Shown here piece by piece: positions 52,533-60,782 of a stretch of 64,000 nt of DNA (position 1 is its first letter; the number at the start of each line of letters is the position of its first letter). The position numbers and the translations under genes are program-made. A model generated the notes under the pieces. The model was given only the letters and a program-made list of their open reading frames with translations. It did no database searches and was not told the DNA's origin. Origin of the DNA: VRUE01 sp963742535 (GTDB lineage Bacteria > Actinomycetota > Thermoleophilia > Solirubrobacterales > 70-9); assembly GCA_963742535.1 (NCBI GenBank), contig CAVUMC010000002.1, forward strand, positions 806,001 to 870,000, written 5' to 3'.

Positions 52533-53420
52533 ATGTCACGAATCATCGCCTGGATCAAGGACCTTCTCGGCTTCGGCCGGGACGAAGAGGAGCTACCGGA
52601 GGTCGAGGTAGACATCGAAGAGCAGGACGAGGTCGAGGGCGATCCTTTTGCTCCTCGCGCAGACCGCGCCGTGATCCTGGAAGAGGTCAAGCGGGACGCC
52701 GAAGCCGACGCAATCCGACACGCAGAGGACATGCTCGACCGCGACTTCCCAATAGTGCCCCGGGCGGAGAGCTCCGCTGGAACTCGGCTGGCCACATTGC
52801 GATCCGTCTACGTCGAGCGGCGCGGCGAGCTTTCCGGGCGCATCACCGTGCTGGATCGGCGGGTGAACGAGCTTGCCCTGCGATTGCAAGCGACTGAACG
52901 GGCCCTGGAGGCGGAAGGGGTTTCGCCGTCCCAGATCGGCCTGGAGCCGCTGCGCGGCAGGCGCGCGGTGGTTGAGCGGATTGCGGTCGCGTTGGGCGCA
53001 CTGGTTGTTATGGGCCTCGTCGTGAAGCTCCTGGACCTGCGGGGTCAACTAGTCCTGCCCGCGGTCGGGCTCCTCTTCGTGCTCCTTCTCCTCATCCTGA
53101 TACTGCAGCCGGGGGAGGAGCTGGAGGATCCCGCCATCGCGATGCTGCGCGAGCAGCGAGGCCAGCAGGACGAGGCTCTGGCCGAGCTGCAGGCGGATCT
53201 GAACGCTCACCGGGAGGCGCTGAGCAAGCTCGAACGGACGACCTACGCGATCGCCGAAAGCGAGGTCAGCTTTGCCGATGAGATGGCTTCGACCTACAAC
53301 TCGACCGTCTTCAGCTCGCTGCCGGCGGGGGTCCTCGCCGAAGGACGGGAGTTGAGGGAGCAGCAACGGCCATCGGTGCAGATCCCAAGCTGGGCGAGGG
53401 GTCTCGCGGGCGCCGAATGA
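52533..53420 (+). CDS. membrane coiled-coil protein at the head of the AAA+/radical-SAM cluster
   Basis: About 295 residues. An amphipathic N-terminus (SRIIAWIKDLLGFGRDEEEL) and an acidic stretch come first. A long coiled coil spans ~80-145 (VYVERRGELSGRITVLDRRVNELALRLQATERALEAEG). Two adjacent transmembrane helices follow (AVALGALVVMGLVVKLLDL; LPAVGLLFVLLLLILIL), then a second coiled coil (REQRGQQDEALAELQADLNAHREALSKLE). The ATG at 52533 begins MSRIIAWIKD; a GTG at 52515 is in frame. Its stop overlaps the radical-SAM start as ATGA. It may anchor the cluster's AAA+ machine to the membrane. No known family. Confidence 0.7.
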   Translation: MSRIIAWIKDLLGFGRDEEELPEVEVDIEEQDEVEGDPFAPRADRAVILEEVKRDAEADAIRHAEDMLDRDFPIVPRAESSAGTRLATLRSVYVERRGELSGRITVLDRRVNELALRLQATERALEAEGVSPSQIGLEPLRGRRAVVERIAVALGALVVMGLVVKLLDLRGQLVLPAVGLLFVLLLLILILQPGEELEDPAIAMLREQRGQQDEALAELQADLNAHREALSKLERTTYAIAESEVSFADEMASTYNSTVFSSLPAGVLAEGRELREQQRPSVQIPSWARGLAGAE

Positions 53421-54058
53421 GTCGCCACCATGGCAACAGCGACCGGGAACATCTCCGGGTCTCACGAGTGGTCGACCGCAGCGCTGTCCTCGGGCCAGGC
53501 GAGCGAACCGTGGTTGTCGTCCAGGGTTGCCACCTGCGCTGTCGCGGCTGCATCGCACCTTCGGGCCATCAGCTCGACGGCGGCTCTCTGCTTACGGTCG
53601 ACTCGCTCTTCGAACGGCTGCACAGAATCGAGGGAGTCTCCGGCCTCACCTTCACCGGCGGCGAGCCGTTCCTGCAGGCCGCGGCGCTCTCCCACCTCGT
53701 CGACCTGCTGCGGGGCGAGCGCCCCCAGCTCTCGGTCATGTCGTACTCCGGCTACCGGCTGGAGTGGCTGCGCCAGAAGGGCAGCCCCGGCCAGCTGGAA
53801 CTGCTGCGGCGCCTTGATCTGCTCGTCGACGGGCCCTACGTCGAGCGCCTGCACGCCCCCCTGCGCTGGCGCGGCTCCCGCAATCAGAGAATCCACGCGC
53901 TTTCCAGTCTCCACGCCGACGAGGTGCCCGTCGCGACAACAGACACCTCGGCAGGGATGGAGCTGAGCCTGGACGCCGAGCGCGGCCTCGAATGGGTCGG
54001 CGTCCCGCCGGTGCCCGACTTCGCCGCCCGGCTCAACGTGATGGAGGCATCCGAGTGA
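53417..54058 (+). CDS. radical-SAM 4Fe-4S activase-like protein (NrdG-type)
   Basis: A 213-residue radical-SAM protein. The cluster motif CHLRCRGC (C-x3-C-x2-C) is in VVVVQGCHLRCRGCIAPSGH near residue 34. The SAM-binding GGEPF is in GLTFTGGEPFLQ near residue 78. LLVDGPYVERLHAPLRWRGSRNQRIH near residue 136 is typical of NrdG-like activases. Such proteins make glycyl radicals on a partner, yet no NrdD or glycyl-radical enzyme is nearby. Similar stand-alone versions occur next to AAA ATPases in actinobacteria and cyanobacteria. Overlap with the upstream gene and a 28-base gap to the next show one operon. Confidence 0.88.
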   Translation: MSRHHGNSDREHLRVSRVVDRSAVLGPGERTVVVVQGCHLRCRGCIAPSGHQLDGGSLLTVDSLFERLHRIEGVSGLTFTGGEPFLQAAALSHLVDLLRGERPQLSVMSYSGYRLEWLRQKGSPGQLELLRRLDLLVDGPYVERLHAPLRWRGSRNQRIHALSSLHADEVPVATTDTSAGMELSLDAERGLEWVGVPPVPDFAARLNVMEASE

Positions 54059-54086
54059 CCCAAGGACCAACCCGGAGGAAGGAACG

Positions 54087-54791
54087 ATGAGCTCGAGCAC
54101 GATACGGACCACGATTCGCCCCGGCGAGGGGACTGTGGCAGAGCTGGCCAGACAACAGCAGCAGATGCTCGCCAACCGCGGCTCGCTCGCCGAGGGATTC
54201 GGGAGCAGGCACGTCGAGGAGCTGCGTGCGGACGGGATTGAAGCCGCCGAGGAGCTCGGTGACCTGCTCGGCCGCTTGGACGCAGCCGCCGGGCAAGCCG
54301 GTCGTCGCGAACTGTCGAAAACCAGGGAGGTGCTCGGTCGGGCAAGCGCCAGCGGCGCGATCGAGGAGGCGCGCGACGCAGTCGAGCACCTAGAGGCTGA
54401 AAGCCTGCGCCGCTGGACGGACCAGACAGAACGCGAGCTCCTGCTCGACGAGGTCGCTGCTCGAGCCGGGGTGAGGATCAAAGAGGGGACGAGGCTGATG
54501 CAAGCCGACGGGCGCCTCACCGCCTCGGTGGAGATCCCCGAGCACGGAACGGTTCCGCTCATCCTCTCGGGCGGTCACTCAGCGGGTAACGCCCGGGGCT
54601 CGGCGATGCTCTGGCGCACGGTCGACAGCGACATCAGAGGCGATGGAACCCAGGAGGGAGCCTGCAAGGCCCAGCGTGAAGCAGTCGATTCGGTTGCGGA
54701 GAAAATGGGTCACCAGATGACCGTCGAGGACGGAGTCGGCGAGCGAGAGTCGCTGCCACGGCCTCACCAAGTCAGGCGAGGAGCAAAATGA
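54087..54791 (+). CDS. coiled-coil protein of unknown function in the AAA+ cluster
   Basis: A 234-residue soluble protein. Residues 15-135 are strongly helical and charged (VAELARQQQQMLANRGS; EEAADAVEHLEAESLRRW-like segments), consistent with coiled coil. Residues ~140-210 are strand-rich: IKEGTRLMQADGRLTASVEIPEHGTVPLILSGG, then DGTQEGACKAQREAVDSVAEKMG. The latter, with its single Cys, faintly recalls DUF2997-type proteins found beside AAA/radical-SAM genes; this is a weak inference. A GGAGGAAGGAACG ribosome site precedes the ATG. The stop overlaps the AAA+ start as ATGA. Confidence 0.62.
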   Translation: MSSSTIRTTIRPGEGTVAELARQQQQMLANRGSLAEGFGSRHVEELRADGIEAAEELGDLLGRLDAAAGQAGRRELSKTREVLGRASASGAIEEARDAVEHLEAESLRRWTDQTERELLLDEVAARAGVRIKEGTRLMQADGRLTASVEIPEHGTVPLILSGGHSAGNARGSAMLWRTVDSDIRGDGTQEGACKAQREAVDSVAEKMGHQMTVEDGVGERESLPRPHQVRRGAK

Positions 54792-55810
54792 GCGGCTGCA
54801 CCTCGCGACACCTGCGGCTGATCGCCGACCACGTTCAGTCCGGCGCCCACGTCGTCCTCCGCGGCCACCTCGGCGACGCCGTCCTGCTCGACGACGAGGT
54901 CAAGGACGAGATCTGGGCCATCGGCAAGGTCCTGATCGAGCGGGCCGGAATGGACTGCGTACTGACGGGCAATCGCGCCGACGGGCTCCACGGCCTGGGG
55001 CTGAGCGACCGCGAGAAGGAGATTCCAGAGCTACTGGGCGAGCTGCGCGGGCCAGGTGAGGAGGACATCGCTTTTGGCCCCACCACTGCACCGGGAGTCG
55101 CACGCACGATCCGCCTCCTGCTGCGACAGACCGAGATGTCGATCGCGATCGTGCTCCACGACGCTGCCACCCTGATCGGAGCCGACGTCGAGCAGGGCCG
55201 GGAGACGCTCAGCGTCCTCTCCGAGGCGATGGCCGAGGCCGGCGCGGCCGAAGGCCAGTCGGGCCCGGTGCCGGTTCAAAACACCCTGATCCTCTATGGG
55301 ACGCCGAGCAGTCCCGCGGTCGACCAGTTGGCGGCCTTGCCCGGCGTAATCGAGCAGTCGGTCGAGGCGCCGGATCGACGCGAGCGGCTGACGACGTTGC
55401 GGTTCATCGCCAAGGACTTCTTCGGCGGGACCGACGAGATGCCGACGGAGAACGACCTGGGCTCGCTGGCCCGCGTCACCCACGGCTCCTCGCTCTACGG
55501 ACTCGAGCAACTGCGCCGACGCTCCCACGCGGTCCGCCTTCCTGCTACCCGGCCGGAGTCGCTCTACCGGGCGGCACGGGGTGAAGACAGCAAGACCCCG
55601 CTGGAGAAAGTCGGGGTCGAGGAAATCATGGCGATGCTGCAACGACGAGATCGTCGGCCAGGAGACAGCGCTAGGACGGATCGAGGAGACTCCTCAAGCG
55701 CGGGCGCTGGCGTTCGGCCAATCGGCCGCCGGGAGCAACGATCACGCGGCCGATGGCGACGTTGGTACTGCACGGGCCTCCCGGTGTGGGCAAGACCGAG
55801 ACCGGCCTGA
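54788..55810 (+). CDS. double AAA+ ATPase, N-terminal degenerate AAA domain (frameshifted from 55753-56619)
   Basis: The first ~285 residues are genuine. They follow AAA+ order but lack a Walker A: VVLRGHLGDAVLLDDEV stands in its place. A Walker B-like strand is MSIAIVLHDAATLIG near residue 117, a sensor-1-like strand is NTLILYGTPSSP near residue 165, and the sensor-2 region is LARVTHGSSLYGLEQLRRRS near residue 230. It is probably a pseudo-ATPase. After VEEIMAMLQRRD the frame is lost: one extra base near 55640 moves the sense to DEIVGQETALGRIEET in another frame. The remaining ~55 residues are shadow. Starts with ATG overlapping the preceding stop. Confidence 0.75.
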   Translation: MSGCTSRHLRLIADHVQSGAHVVLRGHLGDAVLLDDEVKDEIWAIGKVLIERAGMDCVLTGNRADGLHGLGLSDREKEIPELLGELRGPGEEDIAFGPTTAPGVARTIRLLLRQTEMSIAIVLHDAATLIGADVEQGRETLSVLSEAMAEAGAAEGQSGPVPVQNTLILYGTPSSPAVDQLAALPGVIEQSVEAPDRRERLTTLRFIAKDFFGGTDEMPTENDLGSLARVTHGSSLYGLEQLRRRSHAVRLPATRPESLYRAARGEDSKTPLEKVGVEEIMAMLQRRDRRPGDSARTDRGDSSSAGAGVRPIGRREQRSRGRWRRWYCTGLPVWARPRPA

Positions 55811-56619
55811 TCCTCGCCGAGGCGCTGCTTGGCAGCCGCGATGCGGTGCGGCGAATCGATTGCGCCGAGTTCCAAGCCGACCACGACACCGCGAGGCTGA
55901 CCGGCGCGCCGCCGGGCTACATCGGCTACGAGGACGGCGGCGTCCTCAGCGACGCGCTGCAGGAGAGCGCCGCCGTAATCGTCCTCGACGAGTTCGATCG
56001 CGGACCGCCGCGACTGGCCGAGATGCTGCTTGGGATCCTCGACGCCGGGCGCCTTACCGACGGCCGCGGCCGTACTGCGACCTTTGAGAACGCCCTGCTC
56101 ATCCTCACAACCAACGCCGGCTCCGACGAGAGTGTCGGCTTCAAGTCCAATCTCGAGCAAGCGCCCACCACCGAGGAGCTTCTGGAGGCGGCGACCGCCA
56201 ACCTGGAAGAAAAGGTGAAGTCGCGCTGGCTCAGCCTCCCCGGGGAGGAGGGCGAGCTCCCAACCATGAACGGGCTCGGCTCGCCAGCACTATGGAGCAG
56301 GATCCAAACCTCCCTGGTCGGCTACGACATCCTTCGTCACAGGGCCTTTGACGAGATTGTCGCCAACGCTTGCCGGCATCTCGCGATCAACCTCGGCGAC
56401 GAGTACGGCCTGCGCCTCGGTTTCGCCGAGCACGACTTCGCCGCCATCGTCTTCGAGCAGCTGCCAGAGGCTTGGGATGGACGTCGGATCAACCCGTTGA
56501 TCCAGCAGTACATCGAGATGCCGGCACGCGAGGAACTGGAGAGGATCGCCGGGGAAGCGCTAGCTGGTACCGAGATTCGCTTCACCCCAGGGACGGGCGG
56601 TCGTGCGGTAATTCAATAG
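55753..56619 (+). CDS. double AAA+ ATPase, C-terminal ClpA/B-type AAA domain
   Basis: A 288-residue frame holding an active-looking Clp D2-type domain. Walker A is HGPPGVGKTETG near residue 9. The aromatic pore loop is GAPPGYIGYEDGG near residue 52, Walker B is VIVLDEFDRGPP near residue 75 and sensor 1 is LILTTNAGSDE near residue 115. The small C-terminal domain ends with INPLIQQYIEMPAREELERIAG. The apparent ATG at 55753 is internal. Joining the preceding frame through IVGQETALGRIEET...ALAFGQSAAGSN needs two one-base corrections (near 55640 and 55742). Whole protein: about 610 residues, likely a hexameric threading machine. Confidence 0.85.
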   Translation: MATLVLHGPPGVGKTETGLILAEALLGSRDAVRRIDCAEFQADHDTARLTGAPPGYIGYEDGGVLSDALQESAAVIVLDEFDRGPPRLAEMLLGILDAGRLTDGRGRTATFENALLILTTNAGSDESVGFKSNLEQAPTTEELLEAATANLEEKVKSRWLSLPGEEGELPTMNGLGSPALWSRIQTSLVGYDILRHRAFDEIVANACRHLAINLGDEYGLRLGFAEHDFAAIVFEQLPEAWDGRRINPLIQQYIEMPAREELERIAGEALAGTEIRFTPGTGGRAVIQ

Positions 56620-57169
56620 GCACCTTCAGCCACGTCATCGAGGCCGAGACCGGCCAATTCGCTGCGCAAGAGTCGGCGACGTCGGGTGCAGATTTGGCGC
56701 ACGTTGTCGATCCCCAGCCCCGTTGCCTCGGCGACCTCCGCCGCGCTCCAGCCGTCGACGTAGCGCCGGGTGAGGATGAGGAGATCGATCGGACTCAGCT
56801 TTCCCCCCGCGGCCAATCTGACCAAGTGGCCCCGCAGAACTTCGCCCTGTCGTGCCGCTTCGGCGAGGTCCTCTGGCGGGCGTCCCATCCCTGTCCCATG
56901 GCGCTCGACCTGCTCGTCGGCGATCGCAACCAGCCTGCGATCCCGGCGTCGCTCACTTAGGAAGAGATTGCGGGCGGTCACGTAGGCCAGGCCCCTCAGC
57001 GGCCGGTTCACGTCGACCGTACCCGCGACTATTCGAGCCGAAAGCGTGATGTAAGTGCTCTGCCAAGCGTCACTGTTTGTCCAAGGCGCGCTTGCCGGCC
57101 ACCCTGACTTGCCGCCGGCGTAGCAAATCTCGGCTAGCTCCAGCAGTGCCCGACGCGTTCTGCGGGCAT
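56613..57169 (-). CDS. sigma-70-like factor with a probable one-base deletion
   Basis: Region 2 and region 4 of a small sigma factor are visible: DAWQSTYITLSARIVAGTVDVNRPLRGLAYVTARNLFLSERRRDRR, then LSPIDLLILTRRYVDGWSAAEVAEATGLGIDNVRQICTRRRRLLR. The frame with region 2 has no usual start codon; its first is the GTG at 57011, which would cut region 2 in half. A missing base near 57148-57151 (GTCGGGCAC) would join it to the ATG at 57169, reading PAERVGALLELAEICYAGG. It ends 6 bases inside the convergent AAA+ gene. It may control the cluster. The AT-rich 57203-57292 gap holds the likely promoter. Confidence 0.68.
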
Positions 57170-57292
57170 GGTCACAGTGTAATTCGACGGCCGCCCAGCC
57201 ATGTCGTTTGGCGATATGTACGTCATTTCTCGAATGGTCGATGTTGTAACAAACGCGTTAAATATCAAGGAATTTCCTGACTAATACGTTTT

Positions 57293-58054
57293 TCAGCCTA
57301 GGCGACCGGTGTCGAGTTCCGCGTGCGCGGCGCGGGCCCAAGCCACCCAGAACCCCTTCACTTCGTTCGCGGCTGCGGCATTGCCGTGGAAGCTTTCGGG
57401 GTGGTAGAGCATCAGCGGGTAATGAACCGTTACCCCTTCAAGGGAAGGGATCAGCTCTCGTTCTTTGAGTGTGTCGATGATGTGACTCACACCCGTAGGC
57501 GAGAGGTCCATCTTCATGAGGTGGCCCGCCGCTTTACTCCACTGCAAACCATCCGAGAGATAGAGCAGTTCGTCGCCCGACTGCAGAGCCTCGGAGGCGA
57601 CGACGGCAGCCTCGACCAGCCCCGACCCGCCCTCCCTGACGCCAGGTTCTTCGGCGAGACGGGTGACTTCTTCGGTCGCGTTCTGGATCTTTTCTTCGAC
57701 TTCGATGACCCCCGCCGGTGTCCCCTCGTTGTCGGGTTCGGGGGCGACGCTGGTGTAGAGCGGCGCTCCTTCGGCGATCGGGTCAGCCGCCGCCAGCACG
57801 AGGCAGATTTGACCGCTGCCGTCTTCGGCGATCGCGGTAGCGAACTTGCCAAATTCTTCCGGGTACCGTTTGCGCGCTTCCGCGGTCGATTTGGAGACGT
57901 CGAGGATCACGCAGCCGCTCTTCTTGTGCCCGCCACCGCCACTTTCCGCAAGCGCCACTGCGGCGACCGCGAGCGCGACCAGGACCAGACCGCCGATGGC
58001 GAATCTCTGGATCTGCCGCCTTCTTGCCCTTCTAGCCCTTGCCGAGCGATACAT
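57293..58054 (-). CDS. membrane-anchored von Willebrand A-like protein
   Basis: A 253-residue protein with a basic N-terminus and one transmembrane helix (FAIGGLVLVALAVAAVALAES). The outer part starts GCVILDVSKSTAEAR, a DxSxS MIDAS motif. Other VWA metal positions fit SGLVEAAVVASEAL near residue 143 and LLYLSDGLQWS near residue 162. It likely binds a protein partner through a metal ion outside the membrane. It lies 35 bases after the four-helix membrane protein on the same strand. VWA domains and AAA+ ATPases often form chaperone pairs, although here the two are on opposite strands. Confidence 0.78.
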   Translation of the reverse strand: MYRSARARRARRRQIQRFAIGGLVLVALAVAAVALAESGGGGHKKSGCVILDVSKSTAEARKRYPEEFGKFATAIAEDGSGQICLVLAAADPIAEGAPLYTSVAPEPDNEGTPAGVIEVEEKIQNATEEVTRLAEEPGVREGGSGLVEAAVVASEALQSGDELLYLSDGLQWSKAAGHLMKMDLSPTGVSHIIDTLKERELIPSLEGVTVHYPLMLYHPESFHGNAAAANEVKGFWVAWARAAHAELDTGRLG

Positions 58055-58089
58055 CGAGTTCCTCCTTCTCGATCGATTCAGATCTCGAT

Positions 58090-59532
58090 TCAGTCACCGC
58101 TGCCACCAAACCTCCGCGGCCTGCCCTGCCGATCCGAGCGGCGGTCACGGTTGTTGCCACCGGCGGGCTGGGTGGGCGGGGGCGGGGGCGGCGTTTCGGA
58201 CTCAGGTGTCGGCCCGGCTGGGCCGTCGCCGTCGTCGTTTGGCGGCGGCGCACCGCTACCCGCATCCCGCGACATTCTGCTTTCTCCCTGCGGATCGATC
58301 ATCCGCAGAAGGGCTTCGGCCGGGGTGGGGACAGGTGGACTCGAGAGCGATTGCGGCTCGGTTTCCAAGGCGGCGCAGAGGCGGTGGTATTCAGCCATGA
58401 ACCGCGCTATCCAAAGCGTCAGCAGCCCGTGCTCCCGCTCGACGTCGGCGGCGGTTTCGACGACGACTTCCCCTTCTGGGGTCATCGCCAGCCTCTCCGC
58501 CTCAAAAGCTGCCTCCCGCTCCTCGCGAGCATCGTCGACGTCTCCTTCGGTCTCCTCGATCGCCCGCGCCAGTTCGTTCCAGTCGTGCGCCAACTCGATG
58601 CGATAAGCGAAGAGCATCGCCGTCGCCATCACCAAGATCGAGAGCGGGATGAAGAAGGAGTAGTCCGGCGAGCTGGGGGCATCGGCAATGGTGGGCGACG
58701 CGGCACCGAACGCACCTTTCGCCTCTGGCTTCTTGGTTTCGACGCCGCTGCCGAAGCTTCCGTTCGAGTTCGCCGCGGAGATGTTCAAATGCCCCGCCTG
58801 CTGATAGGCAAGGTTCGTGGAGCGACTGTTGGCAAGGCTGATCACCGCGACGACGCCGGCGGCGATTGCGATCGCCAGCAGCACCCCCGCCGTCCATTTC
58901 GCCCGGCGGCGCGAGGTGGAGGCGGCGCTGGCGAGGGTGTTGCCGAGCTGCTCAGCGGCGAGGATCAAGATTCCCGAGATAGCTGCCGCAAATAGCCAAG
59001 AGGGGTATTTGCCGAGTTTGAAGGCCGCGTCCAGCGACGGTGCCGAGCCGAAGACCTCGATCACGAAGGCAGGAATCACACAGAGGAGAAGCGCCTCCGG
59101 TCGAGTCAGGGTGACGCCGGTTGCGGGCCTCTCCATGCGCTTGCGCTCTGAGGAAAGGTTTCGGACCCGCTGGGTAAAACGGCTCACTCGCTCCTCGGCG
59201 ACGGACTGCTTCACGCGCGCCACCCGCTGGCTCTCCATGCTTGCCGCCAAATCGCTCTGGCGCGGGCGGTTGTCGCGGAAGAGCCGGTGCCAGAAAGTCG
59301 CCACCAGCTCTTCGAGGAAAGGGGGCGTATGCGGGCGAACGCCTTTCGTCGCTGCGAGGTCCGCGGCGTGGGCGCGGATCAAGGCCTCAACTTCCCCCTC
59401 GGTGCGCGGCACCCGGCCCTCTGCGCGGCTCTGCGCGTAGATGCCGGCCTCCTCCCGATGCGGGCGTTCATGGCGGTCCATGACACGGGGGTCTCCGCCC
59501 GGGGTCGGCGGGACTGCACGAGGATCGCTCAC
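58090..59532 (-). CDS. multi-pass membrane protein with Pro/Gly-rich tail
   Basis: About 480 residues. A helical, charged N-terminal part (~1-135; EVEALIRAHAADLAATKG; RVARVKQSVAEERVSRFTQRVRNL) precedes transmembrane segments: ALLLCVIPAFVIEVFG, WLFAAAISGILILAAEQLG, AGVLLAIAIAAGVVAVISLA and FFIPLSILVMATAMLFAYR. A loop between the third and fourth faces outward. A coiled-coil region (EETEGDVDDAREEREAAFEAERLA) and a Pro/Gly/Arg-rich disordered tail end it. The GTG at 59530-59532 is taken as start; an ATG follows about 26 codons later. Unknown family; leads the leftward arm with VWA and sigma-like genes. Confidence 0.7.
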   Translation of the reverse strand: MSDPRAVPPTPGGDPRVMDRHERPHREEAGIYAQSRAEGRVPRTEGEVEALIRAHAADLAATKGVRPHTPPFLEELVATFWHRLFRDNRPRQSDLAASMESQRVARVKQSVAEERVSRFTQRVRNLSSERKRMERPATGVTLTRPEALLLCVIPAFVIEVFGSAPSLDAAFKLGKYPSWLFAAAISGILILAAEQLGNTLASAASTSRRRAKWTAGVLLAIAIAAGVVAVISLANSRSTNLAYQQAGHLNISAANSNGSFGSGVETKKPEAKGAFGAASPTIADAPSSPDYSFFIPLSILVMATAMLFAYRIELAHDWNELARAIEETEGDVDDAREEREAAFEAERLAMTPEGEVVVETAADVEREHGLLTLWIARFMAEYHRLCAALETEPQSLSSPPVPTPAEALLRMIDPQGESRMSRDAGSGAPPPNDDGDGPAGPTPESETPPPPPPTQPAGGNNRDRRSDRQGRPRRFGGSGD

Positions 59533-59611
59533 GTAACGAACACGCCGCAGTGGCACTCACCGTGACAGGGACAGGCTTCGGCGACCCCAGCTAGGGGCCT
59601 AAGATTGCGCC

Positions 59612-60013
59612 GTGCCGTTCACTCTCACGAACCTGAAGACGGATCTGGATGACCTCGGCTCTAACTTCGACGGCTCGCCGGACCTGGAGTTCCATGCGGC
59701 GACCAAGGCGCTGGAGCTAGAGCAATCCGGCCTGACCCACCAGCGCGTCCCGCCCGGCTATCGCTTTCCCTACGGCCACACGCACAAGACGCAGGAGGAG
59801 GTCTTCGTGGTTGTGCGCGGGAGCGGCAGGATGAAGCTCGACGACGAGATCGTCGAGGTCAGGGAATGGGACGCGGTACGCGTCCCGCCCGGCACCTGGC
59901 GAGGCTACGAGGCCGGGCCGGAGGGCCTCGAGCTCCTCGTCATCGGCGCGCCCAACCTCGGCGAGAATCCGCGCGATGACGTCGAGGGCGAACGCGACTG
60001 GTGGACTGACTAG
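59612..60013 (+). CDS. small cupin-domain protein
   Basis: A 133-residue single-domain cupin. Motif 1 is YRFPYGHTHKTQEEVFVVVRGSGRMK near residue 49, with His-x-His and Glu metal ligands. Motif 2 is AVRVPPGTWRGYEAG near residue 89, where the usual His is replaced by Arg or Trp. It may bind a metal and a small ligand or act as an isomerase or dioxygenase-like protein. The start is the GTG at 59612. The next SDR gene follows by 18 bases, so they may work on the same metabolite. Confidence 0.85.
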   Translation: MPFTLTNLKTDLDDLGSNFDGSPDLEFHAATKALELEQSGLTHQRVPPGYRFPYGHTHKTQEEVFVVVRGSGRMKLDDEIVEVREWDAVRVPPGTWRGYEAGPEGLELLVIGAPNLGENPRDDVEGERDWWTD

Positions 60014-60031
60014 CCGCCAGGTGAGCACGCG

Positions 60032-60778
60032 ATGACGCCGGGACGAGTGGACGGGAAGTCGGTGATCATCACCGGCGCTGCAAAGGGGATCGGCCGAGCG
60101 AGCGCCGAGCTCTTCGCCCGCGAGGGAGCGCGTCTGGTTCTCAACGACATCGACGAGCCAGGCCTTCAGCAGACCGCCGCGAGCCTGGGTGATGGAGTCG
60201 AGGTCGTAACCGTGCTCGGCGACGTCTCCGTCGAGGCGGACGCGCGCCGAATCATCGCCGCCGCGATCGAGAGCTTCGGCGCCGTCGACTCACTGGTAGC
60301 CAACGCCGGGATCATCCCGCTCAGCGGCATCGAGCAGGCCAGCGCTGAGGAATGGGAGCAGGTAATGGCGATCGACGGTCGTGGCATGTTCCTCACCTGC
60401 AAGTTCGCGATCGAAGCGATGGGCCCCGAGGGCGGCTCGATCATCTGCCTCTCCTCGATCTCCGGCCTCGCCGGACAGTCCAACCAAGCCGTCTATGGCC
60501 CGGCCAAGTTCCTCGCCTCTGGCCTGACCAAGCACCTGGCGGTCGAACTGGCGCCGCGCAACATCCGCGTCAACGCCGTCGCCCCGGGAACGATCCGAAC
60601 CGAGGCCGTCGCGTCGCTGCCCGAGGATTACGTCGAGCCAATGCGGGCCGCCCACCCGATGGGAAGACTGGGCGAGCCCAGCGAGGTGGCGGAGGCAATC
60701 TGCTTCCTCGCCTCCGACGCCGCATCCTTCATAACCGGCGTGATCCTCCCCGTCGACGGCGGCTACATGGCTCGGTAG
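60032..60778 (+). CDS. SDR-family oxidoreductase (3-oxoacyl-ACP reductase-like)
   Basis: A 248-residue classical short-chain dehydrogenase. TGAAKGIGRAS near residue 15 binds the cofactor, with LNDID ending the second strand (Asp favours NAD). VANAG is near residue 89, catalytic Ser is in ICLSSISGLAG, and the Tyr-Lys pair is YGPAK near residue 154. VNAVAPGTIRT and FITGVILPVDGGYMAR are typical of FabG-like dehydrogenases. It follows the cupin gene and precedes a decayed VOC gene. Substrate unknown. Confidence 0.93.
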   Translation: MTPGRVDGKSVIITGAAKGIGRASAELFAREGARLVLNDIDEPGLQQTAASLGDGVEVVTVLGDVSVEADARRIIAAAIESFGAVDSLVANAGIIPLSGIEQASAEEWEQVMAIDGRGMFLTCKFAIEAMGPEGGSIICLSSISGLAGQSNQAVYGPAKFLASGLTKHLAVELAPRNIRVNAVAPGTIRTEAVASLPEDYVEPMRAAHPMGRLGEPSEVAEAICFLASDAASFITGVILPVDGGYMAR

Positions 60779-60782
60779 GACA

